64,000 nt of DNA, taken from an uncultured bacterium. Its GTDB lineage: Bacteria; Bacillota; Clostridia; Lachnospirales; Lachnospiraceae. Of the stretch, positions 54,144 to 62,181 are shown one piece after another. Location: positions 17,227 through 81,226 of the forward strand of contig CAJMNR010000010.1 of the NCBI GenBank assembly GCA_905214875.1, given 5' to 3'. The notes under the pieces are model-generated. The model was not told the origin of the DNA, made no database searches, and worked only from the letters and a program-made list of their open reading frames with translations. The translations under genes and the position numbers were made by a program. How positions within the stretch are numbered: the stretch's first letter is position 1; each line of letters begins with the position of its first letter.

Positions 54144-54667
54144 AATGATTCGATAAATTATGTAGATCCTAGTGGACATAAAAGATGGTTGAATAAAGCA
54201 GTATCGAAAGTGAAAAAAGTCGGAAAAAAGTCGGAAAGACTGCAAAAGCAGTATGGGATTTTGTAGTAGAGGATTGTAAAGAGCTAGTTGAAGATGCTAT
54301 GAAAGGAAGAGTTAGTGCAGAAAAACTTGCAAGTGTGATTGATATCTTGACAGGGGCAAAAGTTTATGCATCGGCAATTAGGAATCTTATGGGAGTTTTT
54401 AAGAAAAGGGCAAAAGCTACAATAAAAAGAGAAGTGCAGAAATTTGTAACAAATTGTTTTAAGAAAAATGAAAAATTGGGACGATATTTAGGAGCATATT
54501 TACTTGATAAAATCCATAATTCAATACAAAGGCAAGTGGATTTTTTACTCAATAATAAAGTAATTAATTTATTAATTCAATGTACTACATTTGGTGGAAT
54601 TATAGCCCTAATGGGAGATGCAGTAGTAGATAGAAAAGTAGATGATTACCTTAGATTTAAAAAGTAG
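54144..54667 (+). pseudogene. Orphan RHS-core end plus toxin-like C-terminus, frameshifted
   Basis: Frame 1 reads NDSINYVDPSGHKRWLNKA, the conserved end of an RHS repeat core, then stops. Frame 2 reads on as KTAKAVWDFVVEDCKELVED and continues through ATG 54299 to 54667. Deleting one copy of the exact 11-base tandem duplication AAAAAAGTCGG (54213-54223 and 54224-54234) joins them into about 170 codons. The C-terminal part is basic and helical, with a hydrophobic stretch (INLLIQCTTFGGIIALMG), not a family I recognise. No start codon or RHS repeats precede it, so it looks like a displaced toxin tip. Confidence 0.65.
54213..54234 (+). repeat. 11-bp tandem duplication
   Basis: AAAAAAGTCGG occurs twice in immediate succession. 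It shifts the reading frame of the RHS tip; removal of one copy restores it. Confidence 0.85.
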
Positions 54668-54719
54668 TCTATAGTTCAGGCAGTATGATGTGATATAAAT
54701 ATATTTAGGGAGAAAATAA

Positions 54720-55226
54720 ATGGAAGAAGTAGTAGTTAATAGAAGCAAAAAGGTAATCTGTAGATTGCTTGCGATATATATGTCAAGTATTGTAGGTTGT
54801 GCAATTTTAGGTGCCTTAGCGGGAGGACGTATTATTTTTCTATGTATTAGTATTATACAGCTAATCGCGGTAGAATCTCTATGTAAAGAACTAATTCTTG
54901 AATTAAGAAATATTGGAGCAGTAAATTATAATAATCAAAGAATACTTTATTTTGATCCGTATTATAAAAAATCATATGTAATTGAATATACCAATATTAA
55001 AAGTATAGAATGTTATAAAACAACTCTTTACATTAATTTAAATGAAATGATAAAGCCTGAAGGTGAGCCATTTCACACACCAATATCAATCTTAGGTTAC
55101 TTCTTATATGCTAGGAAAAACAAGATAAGAGATAGAATAGCGATAGAATCATTGGACGTGAAAGTTGCAGAGACATTACAAGACCAGCTAAATAGTATGC
55201 TAAACAAGCAGGATGTTCCAGTATGA
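54720..55226 (+). CDS. Membrane protein, candidate immunity protein
   Basis: 168 residues, ATG preceded by AGGGAGA. Two N-terminal membrane helices (LAIYMSSIVGCAILGALAGG and FLCISIIQLIAVESL) precede a ~110-residue soluble domain that looks PH-like (ILYFDPYYKKSYVIEYTNIKS split over about 76-96). No known family recognised. It follows the RHS toxin-like remnant by 52 bases, as immunity genes usually do. Confidence 0.55.
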   Translation: MEEVVVNRSKKVICRLLAIYMSSIVGCAILGALAGGRIIFLCISIIQLIAVESLCKELILELRNIGAVNYNNQRILYFDPYYKKSYVIEYTNIKSIECYKTTLYINLNEMIKPEGEPFHTPISILGYFLYARKNKIRDRIAIESLDVKVAETLQDQLNSMLNKQDVPV

Positions 55227-55235
55227 TATGTAAAG

Positions 55236-55388
55236 ATGATAATAAAGATATCAAATGAGTATAAATTAAGTTTTCATAGATGTGATGGCGGTGTGGACAT
55301 AAAGCTAGACTTTGTTAGGGCTTTGAAACGAGTAATACAGAGTGCATTCGAAGTCTCAACGAAAAAAGGCACTACAACGTTGTTTTGA
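55236..55388 (+). pseudogene. Short truncated gene fragment
   Basis: ATG 55236 opens 50 codons (MIIKISNEYKLSFHRCDGG..., then DIKLDFVRALKRVIQSAFEV) ending at TGA 55386-55388. The last part overlaps a transposase-like frame. It may be the start of another immunity-type gene cut by an insertion. Not recognised. Confidence 0.3.
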
Positions 55389-55440
55389 ACTTGGTGAGAG
55401 TGTACAGTTGCTATCAGAAGAAATCGGGTATAGTAGATAG
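55342..55440 (+). pseudogene. Transposase HTH fragment
   Basis: From GTG 55342 the frame reads RKKALQRCFELGESVQLLSE then EIGYSR and stops. This resembles the N-terminal helix-turn-helix of IS3-type transposases (ELGESV...EDIGYSRxSIYxW). The rest of the element is degenerate: 55441-55697 shows only broken frames and a TCTATGAT/ATCATAG hairpin (55565-55588). Confidence 0.4.
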
Positions 55441-55697
55441 ATGTCTTAAAAAAAGCCCCGAGCGCCGATATGACAGTTCTCAGAAACAAAGAGAAGGCAG
55501 TGATAATCGACGCCTTGAGAGAGCCTGTGAAGGCTTTTCTGTAAATAAAAGATAAATTGGGTCTTCTATGATAAAATAAAATCATAGGAGGCCTATTATT
55601 ATCGAAAGAAAGCCGATACATAAGGTCGTAATGATGTACCCACTATGGGGTGTTTATGTTTCTTATTGTAAGGAGTGTGCCAGAACAAGGTTTTGTA

Positions 55698-56204
55698 ATG
55701 TCAAGTAAGCTTAAGGTTGGAGATCAGGTTGTAAATACAATAATCATAAATAATAATTAGGAAGGAATTCTTCTTTATGATTATAAATTAAAATGTATAA
55801 AAGAAATACCACTTTTTGAAGAGATATGTATATACAGTTCATTTGTTACAGACAACAATGAATTAATACTATCATGTCCAGAAAATGAAAGAATAGTGTA
55901 TCTTAATATTGAAAAGAATGAAGTACAAACAGTACCTGTGCCTTTAAGTATTAGTAACGAAATTATTGATAAAGTAGTATTGAATCAACAAGATAAATGC
56001 TATTTACGAACAACTAATGAAAGCTATATATGTTTAGATAAAAATAGGCATCAAGTTGAGGGAGTTAATAATAGTTTATTACCGGAGATGATGATATCTG
56101 AAGAGGATAATAAGCAAAATGAGAGATGGAATGAAATCTTAAAACTGCATGGCGATTGTAATAATTTCGATGTAAAAGATGATGTGATGACAATTACACT
56201 GTAG
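55698..56204 (+). pseudogene. Immunity-like gene with in-frame amber stop
   Basis: ATG 55698 starts a frame of 21 codons (SSKLKVGDQVVNTIIINNN after the Met, with TAG at 55758-55760). The same frame is then open without a start codon until GTG 55896 and ends at 56204. Read through, it is about 168 codons: EGILLYDYKLKCIKEIPLFE, FVTDNNELILSCPENERIVY and so on, with a repeated strand pattern like a small beta-propeller. The ribosome site before 55698 is poor. Function unknown; location suggests an immunity protein. Confidence 0.45.
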
Positions 56205-56542
56205 TTAGGTTGATTAATAATTAAAATGGATCGTCAACACTTTTTTAAGGGTATTTTCTTTAAACTCTTTTGGTATTAACTTTTTATAAGTAGTAATTTT
56301 TCATCACTCCTGAAACTCAATTGATTGATCAATACCATTAGCATTAGATTTACAAATCATGGTAAGTGCAATATACTGAAAGTAGCTTTATCAATAAAAA
56401 AGGGAGGAACTATGGTTATGCTTTGTAGTGCTAAAACTCCATGCAAGGTTTTATAGAGATAGCTTGTATGGAGAGATAAAATGTTATCTCTATAGACTTT
56501 GCCATTATTGATATTATGAATAATGAAGGAGCGAAGTCTAAT
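56205..56542. other. Gene-free stretch before the second MFS gene
   Basis: Contains a perfect 10-bp inverted repeat TATAGAGATA (56451-56460) and TATCTCTATA (56485-56494) ~50 bases before the MFS start, a possible operator or leader hairpin. 56367-56391 resembles the leader of obgE at 60513-60537. Confidence 0.4.
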
Positions 56543-57841
56543 ATGAAACAATATAAAGAAGCATTATCACAGTTACGTGATTTTATTTTATTATGGTTAA
56601 CCCAGTTATTTTCAGCATTAGGGAGTGCAATGACAAATTATGCATTGGTCATCTGGTCGTATGAGCAGAAAGGGTCTGCATTAGTAACAGCCCTTTTAAT
56701 GGTATGTTCGTATGCACCCTATGTTCTACTCAGTATATTTGCTGGAGCATTAAGTGACCGATGGAACAAGAAGAAGACCATGCTTGTATGTGATACCATA
56801 GCAGCAATGGGAACGGTAGTAGTGTTAGTATTGCTAAAGAGTAATACTCTTCAAATTTGGCATTTATATCTGTTAAATGCACTAAATGGATGTATGAACA
56901 CGGTGCAGCAGCCAGCATCAGAGGTAGCTGTAACAAGGATTCTACCAAAGAAGTATTATCAAAAGGTTGGTGGAATCAGATATTTTGCAAACTCCCTGAA
57001 TTCTATAATGACGCCGATTGTAGCAACAGCTTTAATGGGAGTTGCAGGAATGGATGTTGTTATTGGAGTTGATTTATTTACATTTATAGTTGCATTTATT
57101 ACTTTGGCATGTTTTATTTCCATACCAGAAGAAAATAAGCAAGAGGAGAAGAAAGAGACCGTATTGCAGTCATCTAGGGTAGGACTTAGATATTTAAAGA
57201 AAAATCGTGGAATCCTAGATCTTATTCTATTCTTATCGATGATCAATCTGACGGCATCCATGTATAACGCTGCTTTTCCAGCAATGATGTTATCAAGGAA
57301 TGGTGGAAGCAGGGAAGCAATGGGACTTGTAAATGCAACAATTGGAGTTACCACATTGATAGGAAGTATTTTTGCATCTTTTATGAAAGAGCCAAAGAGC
57401 AGAGTGCGTGTAATTATGAATGCTTTGCTATTCTCCATGAGTTTTGAAAACTTTTTGTTGGCATTTGGACGGAATACAGCAATCTGGTGTTTCGCAGGAT
57501 TTTTAGGTTGGATTGCGATTCCGCTAATGAGTACTAACCTAGAGGCAATTTTGCGGCTAGAGGTTCCAGTGGAATTACAAGGGAGAATTTTTGCCGCACG
57601 TAATACATTGCAGTTCTTTACAATACCAGTAGGCTATTTTCTTGGTGGTTTTTTCGTGGATTATGTGTTTGAGCCAATTATGAAAAATCAGGCTACGAAC
57701 AGCCTCCTTACGATGGTATTTGGAAGTGGGAAGGGGTCTGGAGCAGCGTTCTTTTTCTTTGTAATTGCATTTCTTGGAATTGGAACTTGCATATACTTTA
57801 GACATGACAAAAATATATGGAAGTTGGAAAAGTCACAGTGA
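56543..57841 (+). CDS. MFS transporter, macrolide-efflux (DHA3) type
   Basis: About 432 residues from ATG 56543 (GGAG 12 bases upstream; ATG 56516 is an alternative with no site). Twelve membrane helices: FILLWLTQLFSALGSAMTNY, motif GALSDRWNKKKTML, QQPASEVAVTRILP. Same broad type as the MFS gene at 48176 but only distantly similar. Sits in the middle of the toxin/immunity remnants. Substrate unknown. Confidence 0.85.
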   Translation: MKQYKEALSQLRDFILLWLTQLFSALGSAMTNYALVIWSYEQKGSALVTALLMVCSYAPYVLLSIFAGALSDRWNKKKTMLVCDTIAAMGTVVVLVLLKSNTLQIWHLYLLNALNGCMNTVQQPASEVAVTRILPKKYYQKVGGIRYFANSLNSIMTPIVATALMGVAGMDVVIGVDLFTFIVAFITLACFISIPEENKQEEKKETVLQSSRVGLRYLKKNRGILDLILFLSMINLTASMYNAAFPAMMLSRNGGSREAMGLVNATIGVTTLIGSIFASFMKEPKSRVRVIMNALLFSMSFENFLLAFGRNTAIWCFAGFLGWIAIPLMSTNLEAILRLEVPVELQGRIFAARNTLQFFTIPVGYFLGGFFVDYVFEPIMKNQATNSLLTMVFGSGKGSGAAFFFFVIAFLGIGTCIYFRHDKNIWKLEKSQ

Positions 57842-57867
57842 ATACTGTGACTTTAGCTTGTCGACAA
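57842..57867 (+). repeat. Dispersed intergenic repeat, copy 2
   Basis: ATACTGTGAC then TTTAGCTTGTCGACAA, the counterpart of 24187-24211 with one extra C. It directly follows the MFS stop and runs into the palindrome AGCTTGTCGAC-AAA-GTCGACAAGCT (57855-57879). Confidence 0.7.
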
Positions 57868-58004
57868 AGTCGACAAGCTTTGGATGAAATCCTGATTTCA
57901 TCCATTCCCTGAATGAAATGATTAGTGCGAACACCGATGGTTTTCAAATTTTCCCCCGAGAAATTCGTTGAAGGGAATGAAAAATACAATTGTCTACACT
58001 CTGA

Positions 58005-58031
58005 GGCAGGGATATAAATCCCTGCCTTTTT
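58005..58031 (+). terminator. Terminator in the hairpin-rich stretch
   Basis: GGCAGGGAT (58005-58013) pairs with ATCCCTGCC (58018-58026), then TTTTT. Confidence 0.7.
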
Positions 58032-58259
58032 GCTATGAAAGATTTTCAGTCAAATGCAGAATTCTTTCATAACAAAGCTTCACTACGTCAATATTTGGAG
58101 TCTTTATTATAATAAATATATAGATAAATTTATATTAAAATGGTATGATTAGGTAGAATTGTTTCATTAAACTTAGATGCTTGGTCAGATGGAAAGATAG
58201 ATGGCATGTGAGATGGAAAATTTACTAAATAATAAGAAGAAATAAAGTGGGAAGATTAT

Positions 58260-58577
58260 ATGCTAGAAAGTATTATTGTGACCTTATTTTTTATCATTAT
58301 GTTATTTAAGGCTGTTAATAGCAAAAATAACACAGATGATGGACACAAAGAGGTTGAGTCAATCGCAGTGTGTGAGTCTAGACTTTTATGTATTTTTTTT
58401 AATGGGATAATAATAATGGGTGTTATACGATTGGATAGAAGTATAATATTATGTATTCTTGGCTTAATTGCTGCTATTATATTGTTAATAATTGCAAGGC
58501 ATTCCTTACCTGCAAATTCTGGATTAATCATATTTAGATCGTTTATATATGAAATAACATATGGTGAATCTAAGTAG
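58260..58577 (+). CDS. Small membrane protein
   Basis: 105 residues with three hydrophobic segments (ESIIVTLFFIIMLFKAV, LLCIFFNGIIIMGVI, SIILCILGLIAAIILLIIA). The ribosome site is weak (GGGAAG). Not recognised. Its position in the toxin/immunity island suggests a membrane immunity protein, by analogy only. Confidence 0.5.
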   Translation: MLESIIVTLFFIIMLFKAVNSKNNTDDGHKEVESIAVCESRLLCIFFNGIIIMGVIRLDRSIILCILGLIAAIILLIIARHSLPANSGLIIFRSFIYEITYGESK

Positions 58578-58614
58578 GGATGCAACGAAGGTTAAAAAAA
58601 GGGGAGGATAAGTA
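58577..58614 (+). repeat. Repeated leader, copy B
   Basis: GGGATGCAA, then ~6 variable bases, then TTAAAAAAAGGGGAGGATAAGTA. Matches copy A at 53649-53686. Confidence 0.6.
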
Positions 58615-58653
58615 GAATCTAGTAGCATATTGAACTTGTAATACTTCTTACTA

Positions 58654-59049
58654 ATGGATTATCTATTAGAAAAGAAGTTTACTTATGCAAAAGAGAATAA
58701 CAACATAGTTACTGTAGAGAATATTGAGGAGCATTCAGATAGGTGGCTGGAATTTACTGAAAGCGCTGCTAGTGGTAAAAAAGATAAAATTGAGATTACT
58801 ATGGAAAATATATCATCAAATATACAATTAGAATGTGATGATCATAATATTACATATATAGATGGAACTGAAAAGAAACAATATAAATATTTACTTGACT
58901 TAGAAGGAAAAATGCCCATGGCTAGTAAGGAAGGTCATTTTGTAGTGTTGGCCAATAAGCAATATACATTTGATGATATAGCTTTAAGTACATATTCTAA
59001 TGATAGTGAAAAAGCTTGTATTGAGTATGAGCTTATTTATTGCTATTAG
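58654..59049 (+). CDS. DUF4362-like protein, possibly 5'-truncated
   Basis: 131 residues. The pattern RWLEFTESAASGKKDKIEIT, then ITYIDGTEKKQYKYLLDL, matches DUF4362 proteins, which are usually secreted or lipoproteins. Here no signal sequence precedes the domain and the ATG has no ribosome site; an in-frame TAA lies 15 bases upstream. The nearby GGGGAGGATAAGTAG is 40 bases away, so the true 5' end may be lost. Confidence 0.55.
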   Translation: MDYLLEKKFTYAKENNNIVTVENIEEHSDRWLEFTESAASGKKDKIEITMENISSNIQLECDDHNITYIDGTEKKQYKYLLDLEGKMPMASKEGHFVVLANKQYTFDDIALSTYSNDSEKACIEYELIYCY

Positions 59050-59158
59050 TTATGCGGATGTAAATATTTTTTGTAGTGAGCTTCATAATGTTTAACAACT
59101 AAAATAAAGGGAAAACTAAAAATAAGTCGAATTTTATAATTTAACAAAAATAAAGTCG

Positions 59159-59187
59159 TTGACAAACAAATTATAATATGCTAATAT
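59159..59187 (+). promoter_or_regulatory. Promoter of rplU-prp-rpmA
   Basis: TTGACA (59159-59164), a 17-base spacer and TAATAT (59182-59187). Confidence 0.7.
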
Positions 59188-59194
59188 AGTCTAG

Positions 59195-59262
59195 TGTGCC
59201 GCACAGCGAGGTACAAGTTCTATGTAAATAGACACCAAAGCTGGCGAGTAATTGTTATAGGA
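59195..59262 (+). promoter_or_regulatory. Probable L21 leader RNA
   Basis: The ~75-base leader between the promoter and rplU is GC-richer than the island before it and has a conserved-looking GTGTGCCGCAC...GGTGCC layout. Firmicutes rplU genes usually carry an autoregulatory L21 leader here. No covariance check was possible. Confidence 0.45.
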
Positions 59263-59270
59263 GGTGCCAT

Positions 59271-59579
59271 ATGTACGCTATTATTGCAACAGGTGGTAAA
59301 CAGTACAAAGTAGCTGAAGGCGATGTAATCAAAGTTGAAAAACTTGGTGTTGAAGCTGGAGAAACAGTTACATTTGATCAAGTTCTTGTAGTAAACAATG
59401 GAGAAGTTAAAGTTGGTAATCCAACTGTAGCTGGCGCTAGCGTTACTGCTTCTGTAGTAGCTAACGGTAAAGCTAAAAAAGTTATTGTTTACAGATATAA
59501 GAGAAAATCTGGATATCATAAAAAGAACGGTCATAGACAATCTTTCACTCAAGTTAAGATTGAAAAAATCAACGCTTAA
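59271..59579 (+). CDS. rplU: 50S ribosomal protein L21
   Basis: 102 residues: MYAIIATGGKQYKVAEGDVI start, KVGNPTVAGASVTASVV, and the C-terminal YRYKRKSGYHKKNGHRQSFT. Binds 23S rRNA near L20. RBS AGGAGGTG. First gene of the rplU-prp-rpmA operon. Confidence 0.97.
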   Translation: MYAIIATGGKQYKVAEGDVIKVEKLGVEAGETVTFDQVLVVNNGEVKVGNPTVAGASVTASVVANGKAKKVIVYRYKRKSGYHKKNGHRQSFTQVKIEKINA

Positions 59580-59599
59580 TTGATCCGATAGGTGATTGT

Positions 59600-59926
59600 A
59601 TGATCAATATAAAAGTCTTTTCTAAAGACGGTGTTTATACAGGGTTTGAACTTGTTGGACATGCAGGATTTGCCGAATATGGTGAAGACATCGTATGTGC
59701 TGCAGTATCAGTACTTGTGTTAAATACAATCAATTCCATAGAAACATTTACAGACGATCATTTTACATGTGACGCACATGAAGATGGCGGTTATATAAAG
59801 TTTCAATTGGAAGATACTATTAGTAATGATAGTAAATTGTTATTGAACTCATTAGTTCTTGGTTTACAAGGAGTATCCGAGGAATATAGCGAAGAATATA
59901 TCAAACTTGAACTCAAGGAGGTGTAA
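59600..59926 (+). CDS. prp: Ribosomal-processing cysteine protease
   Basis: 108 residues of the YsxB/Prp family. Catalytic H21 in GHAGFAEYGED and C33 in DIVCAAVS. It removes the N-terminal extension of L27, whose gene follows 2 bases after its stop. Always found between rplU and rpmA in Firmicutes. Confidence 0.95.
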   Translation: MINIKVFSKDGVYTGFELVGHAGFAEYGEDIVCAAVSVLVLNTINSIETFTDDHFTCDAHEDGGYIKFQLEDTISNDSKLLLNSLVLGLQGVSEEYSEEYIKLELKEV

Positions 59927-59928
59927 AG

Positions 59929-60219
59929 ATGATGATGAAAATGAACCTTCAATTTTTCGCACATAAAAAGGGTGTTGGTTCTACTAAAAATGGTAGAGAT
60001 TCCGAATCCAAAAGATTAGGAGCGAAAAGAGCTGACGGACAATTCGTTAAAGCTGGTAACATTCTTTACAGACAACGTGGAACTAAAATTCACCCAGGCG
60101 TAAACGTAGGTCGCGGTGGAGATGACACTTTATTTGCATTAGTAGATGGTGTTCTTAGATTCGAACGTAAAGGTCGCGATAAGAAACAAGCTAGTGTTTA
60201 TCCAGTAGCTGCTGAATAG
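59929..60219 (+). CDS. rpmA: 50S ribosomal protein L27 with Prp-cleaved leader
   Basis: 96 residues. The N-terminus MMMKMNLQFFA precedes HKKGVGSTKNGRDSES, so the Prp site FFA|HKK is present and cleavage would fall after residue 11. This exposes the true L27 N-terminus that reaches the peptidyl-transferase centre. RBS AAGGAGGTG within the end of prp. A terminator follows. Confidence 0.97.
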   Translation: MMMKMNLQFFAHKKGVGSTKNGRDSESKRLGAKRADGQFVKAGNILYRQRGTKIHPGVNVGRGGDDTLFALVDGVLRFERKGRDKKQASVYPVAAE

Positions 60220-60230
60220 AATGAAACATT

Positions 60231-60272
60231 AAGCCCAAAATCTTGATTATGTCAGTGATTTTGGGCTTTTTA
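60231..60272 (+). terminator. Terminator of the rplU operon
   Basis: AAGCCCAAAATC (60231-60242) pairs with GATTTTGGGCTT, followed by TTTT. Confidence 0.8.
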
Positions 60273-60552
60273 TAAGTTCAAATTATATTTGAATTAATCT
60301 AAGTGTTAACTACACTTTATAATATAGATAGTTAGAAAGAAGTTATAAAGATTAGTGCAGATTCAAGATGAGTGGACAGTGAAAAGCGTAAAGTAATGTT
60401 TGGAAGAACCCAAAAGATCTCATAATAGTACATTTTGTGTTTATAATAACTAGTAAATGAGTACTTTTCCCTTTTCACTATTCACTCTTAACTTTTCTTA
60501 AGAATTGAATATTGCAATTAACTTGAAAGTAGCTTATAAAGAGGTGACAAAA
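60273..60552 (+). other. Leader region of obgE with long inverted repeat
   Basis: TATAAT lies near 60319. GAGTGGACAGTGAAAAG.. (60370-60395) and its inverse ..CTTTTCACTATTCACTC (60462-60487) match at 22 of 26 positions around a 66-base loop, like a small MITE or a regulatory stem. The end (60513-60540) resembles 56367-56391. No gene seen. Confidence 0.5.
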
Positions 60553-61842
60553 ATGTTTGCAGATCACGCGAAAATATTTATTCGTTCAGGAAAAGGTGGA
60601 GACGGTCATGTAAGTTTCCGTCGAGAACTACACGTTGCTGCCGGTGGACCAGATGGTGGAGACGGCGGTAGAGGCGGAGATTTAATCTTTGAAGTGGACG
60701 AAGGTTTAAATACACTTACTGACTTTAGACATGTACGTAAATACTGTGCAGAAGATGGTGAAAACGGTAAAAAGAAAAACTGCCATGGTGCAGATGGTAA
60801 AGACTTGATCGTTAAAGTGCCAGAAGGAACAGTAGTAAAAGATGCCGCAACAGGTAAAGTAATTACTGATATGTCTCATGGAAATAAACGTGAAGTAATT
60901 TTAAAAGGTGGACGTGGCGGTAAAGGAAATCAGCATTATGCGACTCCTACAATGCAGGTTCCAAAATATGCACAACCAGGAAAACCAGCCCAAGAACTTG
61001 AAGTATTACTTGAATTAAAAGTAATTGCTGATGTTGGTTTAGTTGGATTCCCTAACGTAGGTAAATCTACGTTCCTTTCCCGTGTAACAAATGCAAAACC
61101 AAAGATTGCGAACTATCACTTTACAACACTTAATCCAAACCTAGGTGTAGTAGATATCGATGGTCATAACGGCTTCGTAATTGCTGATATCCCAGGATTA
61201 ATCGAAGGTGCTGCAGATGGTGTCGGACTTGGACATGAATTCTTACGTCATATTGAACGTACGAAAGTAATTGTTCATATCGTAGATGCAGCTTCCGTAG
61301 AAGGACGTGACCCAATCAACGATATTAAAGTAATCAATCAGGAACTTGTTGCATACAATCCTGAAATTGCAAAACGTCCGCAAATTATTGCTGCGAATAA
61401 AATCGATGTATTCTATGGCACGGAAGAAGAAACTGTAATCAACCTTATGAGAGAAGAATTTGAACCTCAAGGAATTGAAGTAATGCCAATCTCTGCGGTT
61501 ACAGGTAAAGGTGTCAAAGAATTATTATATAAAGTAAAAGAATTGTTAGATGGTATTGATGACACGCCAGTCGTATTTGAACGTGAATTCTTCCCAGAAG
61601 AAGAACTTGTTCATTCAGATGAACCATATACAGTTGAAAAACTTGAAGACGACTTATACAGTGTAGAAGGACCTAAGATCGAAAAGATGTTAGGATACAC
61701 AAATATCGACTCCGAAAAAGGTTTCGAATTCTTCCAACGTTTCTTAAAAGATTCTGGCATTATCGCAGAATTAGAAGAAATGGGTATTCAAGAAGGCGAT
61801 ACTGTTAAGATGTACGGTTTACAATTCGATTATTACAAATAA
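60553..61842 (+). CDS. obgE: GTPase ObgE/CgtA
   Basis: A ribosome-assembly GTPase. About 429 residues from ATG 60553 (GAGGTGA upstream; the 16-codon extension to 60505 has no site). Glycine-rich Obg fold (FIRSGKGGDGHVSFRRE, GGPDGGDGGRGGDLIFE), G1 GFPNVGKSTFL, G3 DIPGLIEGA, G4 NKID and a C-terminal OCT domain ending LQFDYYK. First of five genes running to rsfS. Confidence 0.96.
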   Translation: MFADHAKIFIRSGKGGDGHVSFRRELHVAAGGPDGGDGGRGGDLIFEVDEGLNTLTDFRHVRKYCAEDGENGKKKNCHGADGKDLIVKVPEGTVVKDAATGKVITDMSHGNKREVILKGGRGGKGNQHYATPTMQVPKYAQPGKPAQELEVLLELKVIADVGLVGFPNVGKSTFLSRVTNAKPKIANYHFTTLNPNLGVVDIDGHNGFVIADIPGLIEGAADGVGLGHEFLRHIERTKVIVHIVDAASVEGRDPINDIKVINQELVAYNPEIAKRPQIIAANKIDVFYGTEEETVINLMREEFEPQGIEVMPISAVTGKGVKELLYKVKELLDGIDDTPVVFEREFFPEEELVHSDEPYTVEKLEDDLYSVEGPKIEKMLGYTNIDSEKGFEFFQRFLKDSGIIAELEEMGIQEGDTVKMYGLQFDYYK

Positions 61843-61871
61843 TTTAATTTTATATCAAGAAAGAGGATATT

Positions 61872-62162
61872 ATGACAACGAAACAAAGAGCATATTTAAA
61901 AGGCTTAGCAATGAATTTAGATTCTATTTTCCAAATCGGAAAATCCAGCTTAACTCCAGAAGTAACAACTGCAGTAAGCGAAGCGTTAGAAGCGCGTGAA
62001 TTAATCAAAATCAGCGTTCTTAAAAATTGCATTGATGACCCAAGAGAAATCGCTGCAGTATTAGCAGAAAGAACAAAATCACAAGTAGTACAAGTAATCG
62101 GAAAGAAGATTGTACTATACAAAGAATCCAAAGACAAAAAGAAAATCGAACTTCCAAAATAG
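61872..62162 (+). CDS. yhbY: YhbY-family RNA-binding protein
   Basis: 96 residues with the CRM domain: KQRAYLKGLAMNLDSIFQIGKSSLTP... and LIKISVLKNC. Binds pre-50S rRNA during assembly. RBS AAAGAGG. Between obgE and nadD as in other Firmicutes. Confidence 0.93.
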   Translation: MTTKQRAYLKGLAMNLDSIFQIGKSSLTPEVTTAVSEALEARELIKISVLKNCIDDPREIAAVLAERTKSQVVQVIGKKIVLYKESKDKKKIELPK

Positions 62163-62181
62163 TGCAGGGGGTGTGAACCTA

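Larger units (their letters stand above)
57842..58259. other. Hairpin-rich gene-free stretch
   Basis: Successive palindromes: GTCACAGT/ACTGTGAC spanning the MFS stop, AGCTTGTCGAC/GTCGACAAGCT, GGATGAAAT/ATTTCATCC (57882-57903), and GGCAGGGAT/ATCCCTGCC. No open frame worth calling. The last hairpin is a terminator. Confidence 0.5.

Noticed and set aside
55274..55621. 115-codon minus-strand frame over the transposase fragment
   Set aside because: The plus strand carries recognisable transposase-like residues in part of this interval, and the minus frame has no recognisable motif.
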